The notes under the pieces: model-generated
Database searches by the model: none
What the model was told of the DNA's origin: nothing
What the model saw: the letters and a program-made list of their open reading frames with translations, nothing else
Part shown: positions 1-8,026 of the stretch, piece after piece
Layout of the letters: each line of letters starts with the position of its first letter
Numbering within the stretch: the stretch's first letter is position 1
NCBI GenBank assembly: GCA_900472295.1
Contig: UCIA01000004.1
Span: 182,001 to 246,000, forward strand
Source of the DNA: Hyphomicrobiales bacterium
GTDB taxonomy: Bacteria > Pseudomonadota > Alphaproteobacteria > Rhizobiales > Rhizobiaceae
Reading direction: 5' to 3'
DNA length: 64,000 bases
Made by a program: the position numbers and the translations under genes

Positions 1-262
1 CCTGTGTCACAGCCGTTTTCAGCGCAAGCTCGGGCAACCCTGAGGCCCGGTCGCCTTGCCTGTAGAAGGCTGAGAAATGTTGGCCGATGATCTCGACGGC
101 GCTGTACCCCATGGATTTCTGCGCGCCGGGACTCCAGCTGCTTACGATGCCGTTCACATCCAGGAGGTACACCGCATAATCGGTAATAGAATCGATGAGC
201 ACGCGGTAGCGGTCCTCGACAGGAAGCGATGAGGTCGACTGCTCAATCGATAATTTCTGCAA
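1..262 (-). CDS. PAS-domain sensor protein, N-terminal part (runs off the left edge)
   Basis: The first 87 residues are visible and form the start of a PAS domain: 'YRVLIDSITDYAVYLLD', then 'SWSPGAQKSMGY' and 'EIIGQHFSAFY', the usual layout of the N-terminal PAS in rhizobial hybrid or HWE/HisKA histidine kinases. The kinase part would lie outside the window, so the output is unknown. I chose a TTG start because a purine-rich GGAGCAGGA stretch lies just upstream; no ATG is available near the beginning of the domain. The PAS call is secure; 'histidine kinase' is an inference. Confidence 0.7.
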   Translation of the reverse strand, partial: MQKLSIEQSTSSLPVEDRYRVLIDSITDYAVYLLDVNGIVSSWSPGAQKSMGYSAVEIIGQHFSAFYRQGDRASGLPELALKTAVTQ

Positions 263-728
263 AGTTCCTGCTCCCGTAACAGGTAGAAACGCTAGCTCAG
301 ACCCTTGGTTCCGCTCTGACAAGGCTTGCCTTCCTGCTAAGGTGTTCTGAGGTCGGAAGACAATCGGCTTTCGCACACCGCAATGGCGGATGCGAGCTTC
401 ACTGGTATTGCGTCAGCAGGCAAAATCGCGTCGACCGTTTCCGATGTTCTTTGCCAACTACTCATATCGGCGAGGCTGGAAGTATCCCTAGGCGTGGATC
501 CGCCGCCTCGATGCGGCGATCGGCGAAACTTGCAACCCAACGAAACGCTTGAGGCGTTTAGGCAGTGGCGGCGGGCAAACACATCCTTCAGCAGACGAAC
601 GCAGCGTAGGGCTGGAGCTTCTCGACAGCTTGATTTCGCAATAGACAGCTTAAGATGGCGAACGCAATTTCGTGGCGCCGGGATCATGGCAGAGCGGCGG
701 AGAATTGGATGGTTGGGACACCAAGGAG
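263..728. other. intergenic stretch without a supported gene
   Basis: Open frames exist on both strands, but they lack a ribosome binding site, are rich in Arg and Ser in the way of antisense frames, and match no family I recognise. The promoter of the PAS gene should lie at the left end. Confidence 0.4.
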
Positions 729-914
729 TCAATCGTCCCGTTTGGACCTACCATCTGAACCTTTCGCTTGAGCATTTTCCGTTGGCTGATCCTTCAGCAC
801 CCGCGGCTTGACGCTCGAGACGCCATCATTTTTGTGGCCATGGTCGCTACGAGCGTATTGGCCACGCGCATCCTTTTCGATTTCAGTGCCTTTGCCATTT
901 GTCACTTTAGCCAC
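729..914 (-). CDS. small hydrophilic protein, 61 aa, GTG start
   Basis: A GTG codon preceded by GAGAGGATCGGTC opens a 61-residue frame beginning 'MAKVTNGKGTEIEKDARG' and ending in 'SDGRSKRDD'. The protein is very polar, Lys/Asp/Gly rich and probably disordered, a profile common among stress-induced small proteins of rhizobia. I do not recognise a named family. The longer in-frame ATG start would add an Arg/Leu-rich stretch with no ribosome binding site, so I prefer the GTG. Function unknown. Confidence 0.45.
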   Translation of the reverse strand: MAKVTNGKGTEIEKDARGQYARSDHGHKNDGVSSVKPRVLKDQPTENAQAKGSDGRSKRDD

Positions 915-1066
915 GACCGATCCTCTCAGCTGAACTCCATAAGACAGCAACTTGAGACGCCTCGAGAGGTTCCGAGATTGCGCGCAAGGCCGTTTGTCCA
1001 CTAAAAGTCAAGCACGCCCAGCCCGCACGTTTCCTCAGCGCCCAGACGAGTTGCGGGTGACAGATT

Positions 1067-1408
1067 TTATTGAGGCGTTGCCGGCTGTGCTGGTTGCGTG
1101 CCTTGTTGATCAACGCCCGTGCTCGATTGCGGCGTCGGGTTCTTGTTGACCTTGGGGTTCTGATCGACCGGTTCAACGTTCATATTGTCGGTCCTCGATT
1201 GCACTGGATCGCCAGATGCGGCGTTCGGGCTGAAGGACGCTGCCGGCTGACTGCTCTGATCTGTTGATGGGCTTTTGATCAGTTCGCCATACATCTCGGC
1301 TATGCCCCAAGCGATGACGGCTAATACCAGTGCACCCAACAAAACGCCCAGAACGGGCCGCCCCAATGCGCCCTGGCGAGCTTTGTTTTCTGGAATGTCA
1401 TTCGTCAT
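1067..1408 (-). CDS. single-pass membrane protein with disordered tail, 113 aa
   Basis: The start follows AAGGTG at good spacing. Residues 1-17 are polar, about 18-38 form one hydrophobic helix ('VLLGALVLAVIAWGIAEMY'), and the remaining 75 residues are a Gln/Pro/Ser/Thr-rich tail with 'QPAQPATPQ' at the end. This fits an inner-membrane anchored protein with a periplasmic low-complexity tail. It is transcribed alone. I do not recognise a characterised homologue. The frame is open further upstream, but the ATG with its ribosome binding site is clearly better. Confidence 0.65.
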   Translation of the reverse strand: MTNDIPENKARQGALGRPVLGVLLGALVLAVIAWGIAEMYGELIKSPSTDQSSQPAASFSPNAASGDPVQSRTDNMNVEPVDQNPKVNKNPTPQSSTGVDQQGTQPAQPATPQ

Positions 1409-1657
1409 AAATGCACCTTGGTGAACGAGGGACGGCCCGCGCGTGCTGTCCATAACAACGCGCGCCGACCAAGATTTGAGGGAAGTCTTGGTCAGCGGTA
1501 GGGACTGATGAGGGCAGGCCTGCCTCTTGTGGACAGTGAGGTGTGACGTTCCGGTCAACCACGAGAAAGCAGCCGGGAGAGGAATCGGCTTTGGCCGGGA
1601 ACGAGTTCCTAAGGCAGCGGTTAACTGACATCGCCGCAACGGCAAAGGAGTAGAAAA

Positions 1658-1843
1658 ATGGGATTTCTTGGCAAATACTTCTCCAGCCTCGCCCGCAAGA
1701 AGTCTGGCGACAAGCAACCGAGCGGCGACATGCGTAAGGCAACTGGCGCCGGCCCGGCTATCGCAGCCCATTCGAAGGACGCCAAGCGCTCCGCGGCCAC
1801 AGGACAGAACCCGGCGGCGGCGAAGAAGAAATCAGGCACCTGA
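1658..1843 (+). CDS. small basic Ala/Lys-rich protein, 61 aa
   Basis: A strong AAAGGAG ribosome binding site precedes the ATG. The product starts with an amphipathic segment ('MGFLGKYFSSLARKKSG') and continues as a Lys/Ala/Ser-rich, probably disordered chain ending 'AAAKKKSGT'. It resembles in composition and layout the 79-residue protein at 4799, which also pairs a short structured N-terminus with a disordered charged tail. Role unknown; a stress-related or nucleic-acid binding role would be a guess. Confidence 0.5.
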   Translation: MGFLGKYFSSLARKKSGDKQPSGDMRKATGAGPAIAAHSKDAKRSAATGQNPAAAKKKSGT

Positions 1844-1899
1844 GCTTCGAGACCGCCAGCCACCTAACGTCAAGCCGGACGAAGGCGTTGTGGGAGAGC

Positions 1900-2316
1900 C
1901 GGGGCTTGTCGTCACGACCGCAAAGATGGGTCATGGCTGCTGGATCACCGTCGCAAAGAAGCGGGGTGCGGCTATCATTAACACGGCCTCTGTCAATTTG
2001 TTCAATCTTGGGGAGGAATTACTCGATTACGCCACGATCAAAGGCGGCATTGCGATCTTCCCGAAAGGGCTTGCAAAGCAGGTCGCCAAACAGGGCATAC
2101 GTGTCAAAGCGGTTGCGCCTGGGCCGGTGTGGATGCCGCTGCAGGTTGCAGGCGGACAGCCTGCCAAGGACGTTGCACGAATTCGGTCAGGACACCCCCA
2201 TCGGTCGCGCTGGCCAACCGGCGGAACTGGCACTTTTCGTCCTGCTTGCCTCGGGTGAAATCACTTACACCGATGGAAGCATCTTTGGTGCCAACGGCGG
2301 CACAGGGGTCATTTGA
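1900..2316 (+). pseudogene. 3' remnant of a short-chain dehydrogenase (SDR), frameshifted
   Basis: One frame reads 'AAIINTASVNLFN', the active-site 'DYATIKGG' (Tyr-x-x-x-Lys) and 'IRVKAVAPGPVWMPLQ'. The neighbouring frame continues with 'FGQDTPIGRAGQPAEL' and 'FVLLASGEITYTDGSIFG'. Together these are the C-terminal half of a classical SDR of the YghA/GSP39 type. The Rossmann N-terminus is missing and about one base has been gained near 2170, so the gene is dead. It lies between intact small genes, with no partner obvious. Confidence 0.8.
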
Positions 2317-2407
2317 AATTAAATCCGCAACCTCGTCGTCAAACGCGGTCGTCCGGAACAAAACACCGCCTCACCTATTGATGAGTGGCACTCGGGGGTG
2401 ACGACAG

Positions 2408-2608
2408 ATGGCGGATAACAAAGTACCGGCGGATAGGGCCAAAACATTCCTGGGGCGCCTGATCAGAGTGTCCGTACCCCTTCACGAGCTGGACTTCATC
2501 AGCAAAGTTGGCCGCCTCAATCGCGAAGCGGCTGTAGCTCTCCTGCAGAAGCATATGGGCGATCGGGAGGCTGTGTTCAGAGAGCTGGCATCCAATCGCA
2601 AACCCTGA
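2408..2608 (+). CDS. hypothetical protein, 66 aa
   Basis: A compact 66-residue protein ('MADNKVPADRAKTFLGRLI...') predicted to be mostly helical and mixed in charge. It is followed after 15 bases by another small gene on the same strand, so the two are probably cotranscribed. The purine-rich GGGGGTGACGACAG upstream is a modest ribosome binding site. No family recognised. Confidence 0.55.
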   Translation: MADNKVPADRAKTFLGRLIRVSVPLHELDFISKVGRLNREAAVALLQKHMGDREAVFRELASNRKP

Positions 2609-2623
2609 ACCTCGGAGGACAGC

Positions 2624-2830
2624 ATGGACGACGACTTAAGACAGAGATTGATCGATCACCGCGCCCGCATGCAAGCCAGAGCCAGGGAGTTAGCGCTGCC
2701 TGACGGCAACACCGATATCTCCGCGCTGATGTCGGGCCTTGCATTGACGCTCGAAGCGTTATTGGTCATTGCCGACGAGACCAAAACGCCACGGTCTGGA
2801 CCAGCGGTTGATCCATCCGAACGGGCGTAA
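2624..2830 (+). CDS. hypothetical protein, 68 aa
   Basis: Preceded by a near-perfect GGAGGACAGC ribosome binding site. The sequence begins 'MDDDLRQRLIDHRARMQAR' and contains a hydrophobic helix ('SALMSGLALTLEALLVIADE'), so it is a small helical, probably soluble protein. It forms a two-gene unit with the preceding 66-residue gene and ends about 135 bases before ku. I do not recognise the family. Confidence 0.6.
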   Translation: MDDDLRQRLIDHRARMQARARELALPDGNTDISALMSGLALTLEALLVIADETKTPRSGPAVDPSERA

Positions 2831-2964
2831 AACACATTGAGACCTGACAGCTAGAAGCCGGCTCGATCCAGACGACCGTTTCGTTCTTACGCAGGTCGCA
2901 ACGCCAGACGCAGGGAACGATTTGAACGGGAAGTCGTTTGCCCTGACCGAAAGAGGTTAACGAT

Positions 2965-3792
2965 ATGGTCGCACCGCGCGCTGTCTGGAAGGGATTTCTG
3001 AAGGTTGGGTCCGTCACCTGCGGCGTCAAAATTGTTGGCGCCACCAGCGAAGCCTCGAAGATCCACTTCAAAATTTTGAACCGCAAGGGCGGCTTGCCGG
3101 TCAAGAGCGTCTATGCCGATGAGAAGACTGGAAAGCCGGTCGAGGCAGAAGACCAGGTGAAGGGGTTCGAGGTCGAAAAGGACGAATTCATCCAAATCGA
3201 GCCCGACGACATCAAGGCCCTGAAACTCACATCGGATCACACGCTGGAGGTCGGCGAGTTCGTATCGATCAGCGACGTCGACACCCGCTATCTCGAAAAG
3301 CCGTACTATCTGATTCCGGCCGATGGCGTTGCTTTGGAAGCCTACGGCGTCATTCGCGACGCCATGAAGAACAAGGGCGTCGCCGCCCGATCCTGCATCG
3401 TGCTTTATCAGCGCGGCCGGGAAGTTCTGATCCAGCCTTACGGCAAAGGCATGGTGATGACCGAGTTGCGAAATGCCAACGAGATGGTCTCGCAGGACAG
3501 CGTCTTTGATGGGCTGACGAAGGCCAGATACGATCCCGAATTGCTCGAAATCGCCGGCATGCTCATCGACAAGAAAGTGACCACTTTCGACCCCTCAAAG
3601 TTCGAGGACACTTATGAAGATGCGCTCATCGCCATGATTGACGCGAAGCGCAAAGGCAAGGCACCGCCAAAGCCAGCGCCCAGGCCGAAAGAGAACGTCA
3701 TCAACCTGGCTGAAGTGCTGAAGAAGAGCCTACAGCAGGAAGGCCTTACGGCAGCCAAGAAGAGTGCCTCGCCAAAACGCAAAACGGCTTGA
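2965..3792 (+). CDS. ku: Ku protein (non-homologous end joining)
   Basis: A 275-residue bacterial Ku, the homodimeric ring that binds double-strand DNA ends and recruits LigD. The beta-barrel core is recognisable: 'RAVWKGFLKVGSVTCGVKI' at the N-terminus, 'VKGFEVEKDEFIQIEPDDI', 'LEKPYYLIPADG', 'RGREVLIQPYGKGMVMTEL' and 'VTTFDPSKFEDTYEDALIAM'. The C-terminal tail (about residues 225-275) is the usual Lys/Pro-rich extension that contacts LigD and DNA. Length matches the family. GAGG lies 8 bases before the ATG. ligD follows about 7.4 kb downstream. Rhizobia often carry several ku copies; this is one. Confidence 0.95.
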   Translation: MVAPRAVWKGFLKVGSVTCGVKIVGATSEASKIHFKILNRKGGLPVKSVYADEKTGKPVEAEDQVKGFEVEKDEFIQIEPDDIKALKLTSDHTLEVGEFVSISDVDTRYLEKPYYLIPADGVALEAYGVIRDAMKNKGVAARSCIVLYQRGREVLIQPYGKGMVMTELRNANEMVSQDSVFDGLTKARYDPELLEIAGMLIDKKVTTFDPSKFEDTYEDALIAMIDAKRKGKAPPKPAPRPKENVINLAEVLKKSLQQEGLTAAKKSASPKRKTA

Positions 3793-3816
3793 GCTGGCGC
3801 CTGCAGAAGCGAGGGC

Positions 3817-4128
3817 ATGTTTTTGATCCAATTGACGCGTGAGCAATGCCGGGCTGCAAGGGGACTGCTCAACTGGCCGCAGGCGAGGCTGGGCGCAAAA
3901 TCCAATGTAAGCGAAGGGACGGTCCGGGAATTCGAGAATGGCAAGCGTGTCCCCAGTCCTGATAAGCTCGCCGCGATACAATTGGCGTTGGAGCTGGCAG
4001 GCGTCGCTTTCCTGAGCGATGGCGAGACAGCCGAAGGAGGGCCAGGGGTTCGCCTTAAAAAGCCAACGGCTGCGCGCCCTATCATTAGGGATGGCGAAGC
4101 GGGCATCATCGACAACAGCGAAATGTAG
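3817..4128 (+). CDS. XRE-family helix-turn-helix regulator
   Basis: A 103-residue protein with one Cro/C1-type helix-turn-helix in residues 5-65: 'REQCRAARGLLNWPQARLG' as the first helices, then 'VSEGTVREFENGKRVPSPDK' as the recognition helix and turn. The C-terminal 35 residues are polar. It starts 24 bases after ku and may be cotranscribed with it; regulation of ku by this protein is an inference from position only. Confidence 0.8.
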   Translation: MFLIQLTREQCRAARGLLNWPQARLGAKSNVSEGTVREFENGKRVPSPDKLAAIQLALELAGVAFLSDGETAEGGPGVRLKKPTAARPIIRDGEAGIIDNSEM

Positions 4129-4155
4129 GAGTTCCCCGCCAGGTCCAATAAGACG

Positions 4156-4463
4156 TCACACCTGATCGCTATGTGGCTCCTTGGTCTGCCCAACCATTTC
4201 GCCAGTTCGGAAAACGGCAGGATGTCCGTTGCGCCTTGTGCATTGTTTGCAAGTTGCAGGAGCCGGATCGGGAAGCAGATAGCGTCGCGATTGGAGTCCG
4301 ACATGTCCTCATATGATCGCTCATCGCCGGTCACCGAGGCCTCAGCCTTTAGCAAGGCGTCGTTAATGTCGTCGATCGAAACCAAGCCTTTATGCACGAG
4401 AACATTGTTGATCGTCGCTACCGCCATCATCAGACCTTCAAGCTGAAGATTGGCGACATTCAT
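4156..4463 (-). pseudogene. conserved rhizobial hypothetical gene with a one-base frameshift
   Basis: The reading frame starts 'MNVANLQLEGLMMAVATI', continues 'KGLVSIDDINDALLKAEAS' and 'RDAICFPIRLLQLANN', and reaches 'FSELAKW'. I recall this as a conserved family of about 100 residues. At 4197-4199 an A-run on the coding strand appears one base short. Restoring it gives 'AKMVGQTKEPHSDQV' and a stop at 4156, the expected family ending. As written, the frame instead reads on antisense through the XRE gene and into ku. Its start overlaps the stop of the next gene upstream (ATGA), so the two were a coupled pair. A sequencing error is a real alternative. Confidence 0.7.
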
Positions 4464-4688
4464 GACCGCGGCTCCTTGCCGTCTCTCGAAGTCGCCTGAC
4501 CTGGATCTTGGCCATCTGATTGATGGGCCTCGTCATCGACTTCGGTTACAGGACGCGTCAGCCCGATCCCGTCCTTCGGCTTCTTGTTGCCAGCTGCGTC
4601 CTGCGAGAACGCGTCCGACGGGGTCCGGATCGGTCCTGGCCGGATATTTCGTTGCTCGACTTTCGCGATGATTTTCGTTGTTGGGCAT
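4460..4688 (-). pseudogene. small hydrophilic gene with a one-base insertion after the start
   Basis: An ideal AGGAGGACCAAA ribosome binding site precedes ATG at 4688, but that frame soon becomes unnatural. Removing one C from the CCC right after the ATG gives 'MPTTKIIAKVEQRNIRPG', then 'TPSDAFSQDAAGNKKPKDG' and 'TRPVTEVDDEAH', with GC-rich third positions and a stop that overlaps the ATG of the next gene (ATGA). The shifted frame therefore looks like the true protein (75 aa, disordered). Without the indel the only start in that frame is a GTG at 4723 with no good ribosome binding site. Confidence 0.5.
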
Positions 4689-4798
4689 TTTGGTCCTCCT
4701 GGCTGACGGATCGATAACCACACCTGAGGCTAAGGAGTTCCGCGCTTGATGGAACATTCCCTGTGGCACCTCGTTGGCCAGAAAAGGAGACCGTTAGA

Positions 4799-5038
4799 AT
4801 GGCCAGCATTAGAAACCTCGGCAAGGCAATCATCAAGGAACCAGAAAGCGCCGGCGCCAAGATCGAACGCAAGAATCCGGGCGACAAGGATGCCGGCGAA
4901 GCGCCGGTTGCCCCCAAGACGGCGGGAGCCCCTGACGCGAAGGCAAGCTCATCTGGCGATCCGTTCTCAAACAGGCGGAGCGATGCACGGCCGGTAAGCG
5001 GCAAGACACCGCGCCCAACCGAGAAGCCCGGAGAATAG
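4799..5038 (+). CDS. small disordered protein, 79 aa
   Basis: Starts after AAAAGGAG at a spacing of 9. The product opens with a short helix ('MASIRNLGKAIIKEPE') and then is Lys/Pro/Ala/Asp-rich and disordered up to 'TPRPTEKPGE'. The frame is open upstream, but the ATG with the ribosome binding site fits better. It is the first gene of a three-gene run (2-base gap to the next). Function unknown. Confidence 0.6.
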   Translation: MASIRNLGKAIIKEPESAGAKIERKNPGDKDAGEAPVAPKTAGAPDAKASSSGDPFSNRRSDARPVSGKTPRPTEKPGE

Positions 5039-5040
5039 TC

Positions 5041-5196
5041 ATGCCCCCCAAACCAGAGCCGACCGACGAGCCGCCGGTGGATGCACCAACCTGGACGCCG
5101 GACGTCCGCGAACCTGATCCCGATCTTCTTCCAGATGAGCTACCCGTCCCCAATCCCGACGAAAACCGTGACCCGCCAAAGCGAGCTCTGACATGA
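5041..5196 (+). CDS. Pro/Asp-rich small protein, 51 aa
   Basis: Short frame with a CGGAG ribosome binding site 7 bases before the ATG. The protein ('MPPKPEPTDEPPVDAPTW...') is about a quarter proline and strongly acidic, certainly disordered. Its TGA overlaps the ATG of the following GFA-type gene (ATGA), so translation is coupled. Position and overlaps make it real with fair confidence; the role is unknown. Confidence 0.6.
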   Translation: MPPKPEPTDEPPVDAPTWTPDVREPDPDLLPDELPVPNPDENRDPPKRALT

Positions 5197-5642
5197 GCGG
5201 CGATGACGTCCACACGGGTGGTTGCCTTTGTGGGGCGGTTCGCTTCTCGGTCAAAGGCGCTCCGTTTCGCGTCGGCCTCTGTCACTGCCAGGATTGTCGG
5301 CGTGTGAGCGGCAGCGCGTTCAACTTCTTTGGCGTCTGGTCGAGATCAGTTTATGAAGGAACGGGAGAGCTCGGGACATTTGAAGGCCGAAGCTTCTGCT
5401 CCGTTTGTGGGTCCCGTGTCGCATCGCTACGCGATGACGAAGCGGAGATCATGGTCGGTGCTCTCGACATTGCGCCCAGCGACATCATTCCGGGCTATGA
5501 ACTCTGGATCGGGCGGCGGGAGCCGTGGCTGATGAACCTGCCATGGGCCGAGCAGTATCAACACGATCGCGGATCCCGCATCATCGACGCTCCGCCGATC
5601 GAACCTGACGTTCCAGCGCCGGCGCAGCAGCCTGAGATTTAG
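5193..5642 (+). CDS. GFA/CENP-V family zinc-binding protein
   Basis: 149 residues with the glutathione-dependent-formaldehyde-activating (GFA/Mss4-like) fold: 'GGCLCGAVRFSVKG', then 'LCHCQDCRRVSGSAFNFFG' and 'RSFCSVCGSRVAS', giving the Cys pairs that bind zinc. These proteins are often labelled formaldehyde-activating enzymes, but most have no proven substrate. It is the last gene of a coupled run with two disordered small proteins. The C-terminal 'PAPAQQPEI' tail is low complexity. Confidence 0.85.
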   Translation: MSGDDVHTGGCLCGAVRFSVKGAPFRVGLCHCQDCRRVSGSAFNFFGVWSRSVYEGTGELGTFEGRSFCSVCGSRVASLRDDEAEIMVGALDIAPSDIIPGYELWIGRREPWLMNLPWAEQYQHDRGSRIIDAPPIEPDVPAPAQQPEI

Positions 5643-5647
5643 CGTGG

Positions 5648-7651
5648 CTAGGCGATTGCGGCTGCCGCTTGAGCCGGAACCCGCTTTCGAGGGGTCGGAC
5701 GGCGACGATCGCGGCGTTTCGAAACGACTTTGAGGGGAACGGCCGGCGCTGGAGACAACGCGCCAAGCACAGCGTTGACCATGCCGTTTGCTACGAAATC
5801 GGCGCTGATCTCGGCGGCCAGAGCTTGCCCTTCCTTCCAGGCATCGCCTTCCTCCGCGTCCGACCAGAAAACAATTCCGATTCTCAAACCTGCTTTGGCG
5901 CGTTTCAGTCTGCGAACCAAAAAGCGTGCATGCTTGATAGAGTCCCGATTGAGGAACCCGACAACCACGGTGTCGATCGCCTGGAGTTCGAGACGACGAA
6001 TACCAGCCGGCTCCATGTCGGCGAAACTTGCCTTCGCCACCGTTGCACCTTGCACCTCGAGCACCTGAGCGAGCATGGCGGCAGCGGCATCGTCGAGTTC
6101 GCCGCGACCGCCGGCACAAAGCACCGACATGTCCTTGCCATCGGGCAGCTCGATCTCGTCCTCCTCGACGCCACCTGGTTCCTTGCTCGTGCTCCCTTCC
6201 GCAATGCCTGTCGGTTCATCTTCCTCGCTTGCTTCTTCCTGAGCGTCGTCAGCAAGATTTGAAACAAGAATTTGGGCGCTCGCCGCCACCTGTCTTCGCT
6301 GCTGATCGCCCATCACGCCACGCATGCGGTCTTGCTCGCCCAACAGGAGCGCGGGAATGGCGACCTTGTCGTAGAAATCGATCAGATACTTCTCCTCGAG
6401 GATCTCCTCGGCATGGTCGGTCGCCTCGTCCGGATCGCCGGCCAGAAGCCGCTGATAGAGCCGCGCATGGGGTTCGAGGACGGGCTCGTTGCCAAACAGG
6501 ACATCGAGAAATTCGAACTGCGGAACGTGTCGGCCCAGCACGACAAGGCAAACTGTCAACGGCGTAGACAGAACCAGGCCGAGCGGCCCCCACAGCCATG
6601 TCCAGAAGATCGCCGCGACGATGATTGCCAACGGGGACAGTCCCGTGCGCGAACCGTAGAGCCACGGTTCGATGACATTGCCGGTTACCATTTCCATCAC
6701 GATGAACAGTCCAGCGGTCCACAGCACCAGCGACCAGCCCGGTGCCACCGCCAAGGCCAGAAGCAAGGGCAGCAGCGCGCCTATCGCGGGACCGATATAG
6801 GGAACGAAGCGAAGCGCCAGTGCCAGCAATCCCCACAGCAGCGCGTTTGGAATGCCGAGCACCCAAAGCCCGATCGCAATCGGTATCGCGTAGACGATGT
6901 TGACCACCAATTGCATGATGAGATATCGGCCGACCCGCTTTCCTGCGTCCTGCAATGCTTGCGTCGTGCGGTGGAGATCCCCGTAGCCGACAAGGCGGAT
7001 AAAACGATCGCGCAAATCCTCGCGCTCTAGCAACATGAAGACGACCACGATGATGATCAGGCCAGCCGATGCAAGCGGGCTGATCAATGGGCCGATGATG
7101 TTCTGCAAGACCTCGAGAGGTCGCTCGCGTGCGACGATCTCGACCGGTACAGGCTCACGCCGAGGCTTGTCAGCCGCCGCCGGCGGCGACACGTCCTGCT
7201 TGTCGATCTCCTGACCGACACGTTCTATCACACCACTTAGCCTGGCAATGATGCCGCCACCAACGCCTGTCTCCTTGAGCGAACGGACCTTGGTCAGAAT
7301 ATTAGACTGGTAAGCTGAAATGTTCTGGGCAAGCTCGCTCACCTGCGTCGCCACAATGAAGCTGAACAGGCCCAAAGCCGCGAACGCGCCAATAACGCTC
7401 AGAAGCACTGCCGGCAACCGAGGCAGGCCGGCGCGTTTCAGCCCGGAAACAACCGGCGCCAGCGCAAAGGTCAAAAGCAGCGCGATGGCAATGGGGAGGA
7501 ACACCTCACGACCGAAATACAGCGCAGCTACCGTCGCAACGACAGTTGCCACCGTGGGCAGAGCCGTGCGCGGATGGGCAGTCCCGGCCGCCAGAATGCG
7601 TCCTAGCCCTCGCTCGGACGATAGGATGTCGTTTCGACGATTGGCAGCCAC
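5648..7651 (-). CDS. AI-2E family transporter with long cytosolic C-terminal domain
   Basis: 667 residues. The first about 400 form the AI-2E/UPF0118 permease fold: an N-terminal pair of helices ('LPIAIALLLTFALAPVVSG'), a polar insert at about 150-185, then a helix cluster with 'LRFVPYIGPAIGALLPLLLA' and 'VTGNVIEPWLYG', the hallmark motifs. Members export small molecules or act as Na+/H+ exchangers; the substrate here is unknown. After residue 400 comes an acidic linker and a Rossmann-like soluble domain ('VVVGFLNRDSIKHARFLVRR'). GTG start after GGGGGA. Convergent with the GFA gene, 5 bases away. Confidence 0.85.
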   Translation of the reverse strand: MAANRRNDILSSERGLGRILAAGTAHPRTALPTVATVVATVAALYFGREVFLPIAIALLLTFALAPVVSGLKRAGLPRLPAVLLSVIGAFAALGLFSFIVATQVSELAQNISAYQSNILTKVRSLKETGVGGGIIARLSGVIERVGQEIDKQDVSPPAAADKPRREPVPVEIVARERPLEVLQNIIGPLISPLASAGLIIIVVVFMLLEREDLRDRFIRLVGYGDLHRTTQALQDAGKRVGRYLIMQLVVNIVYAIPIAIGLWVLGIPNALLWGLLALALRFVPYIGPAIGALLPLLLALAVAPGWSLVLWTAGLFIVMEMVTGNVIEPWLYGSRTGLSPLAIIVAAIFWTWLWGPLGLVLSTPLTVCLVVLGRHVPQFEFLDVLFGNEPVLEPHARLYQRLLAGDPDEATDHAEEILEEKYLIDFYDKVAIPALLLGEQDRMRGVMGDQQRRQVAASAQILVSNLADDAQEEASEEDEPTGIAEGSTSKEPGGVEEDEIELPDGKDMSVLCAGGRGELDDAAAAMLAQVLEVQGATVAKASFADMEPAGIRRLELQAIDTVVVGFLNRDSIKHARFLVRRLKRAKAGLRIGIVFWSDAEEGDAWKEGQALAAEISADFVANGMVNAVLGALSPAPAVPLKVVSKRRDRRRPTPRKRVPAQAAAAIA

Positions 7652-8026
7652 CTGATTTCCCCCGTTGCCTCACGATAATTAGACCCATTCGACGGTCGGG
7701 CAATGTTAGCAGGGTCGAATACATGCGTTTTGCGGCATGCAGGCTCCAGATTGTAGGCTCCCGCTCTCTCAACCGTGAAGGCTACCCGGGAACTTCCAGA
7801 CTGTGAACGTGTTTGCGTCCCACACTCGCACCGGATCTCCAACATGCTCAAAGAGAGGTCCCGACCCGGCCCTATTATTGACGAGCGGCATCCCTTCCGC
7901 GCTCGGCGTGTCATTGCCGCACCGAAATGAATCGGTCATTGACCACGGTTGATATGCCTCTGCCCACCTCTTGAGGTGCCGAGCCTAACCTTTAGTATCG
8001 GGCTTTGTCATTTTCTTGGAGACTTG
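7652..8026. other. divergent intergenic region
   Basis: Separates the AI-2E gene (minus) from the M20 peptidase gene (plus), so it should hold both promoters. I see no clear -35/-10 pair or operator. Confidence 0.4.

Noticed and set aside
383..811. Plus-strand frame of 142 codons
   Set aside because: Overlaps a better supported minus-strand small gene, has no ribosome binding site and no recognisable sequence.
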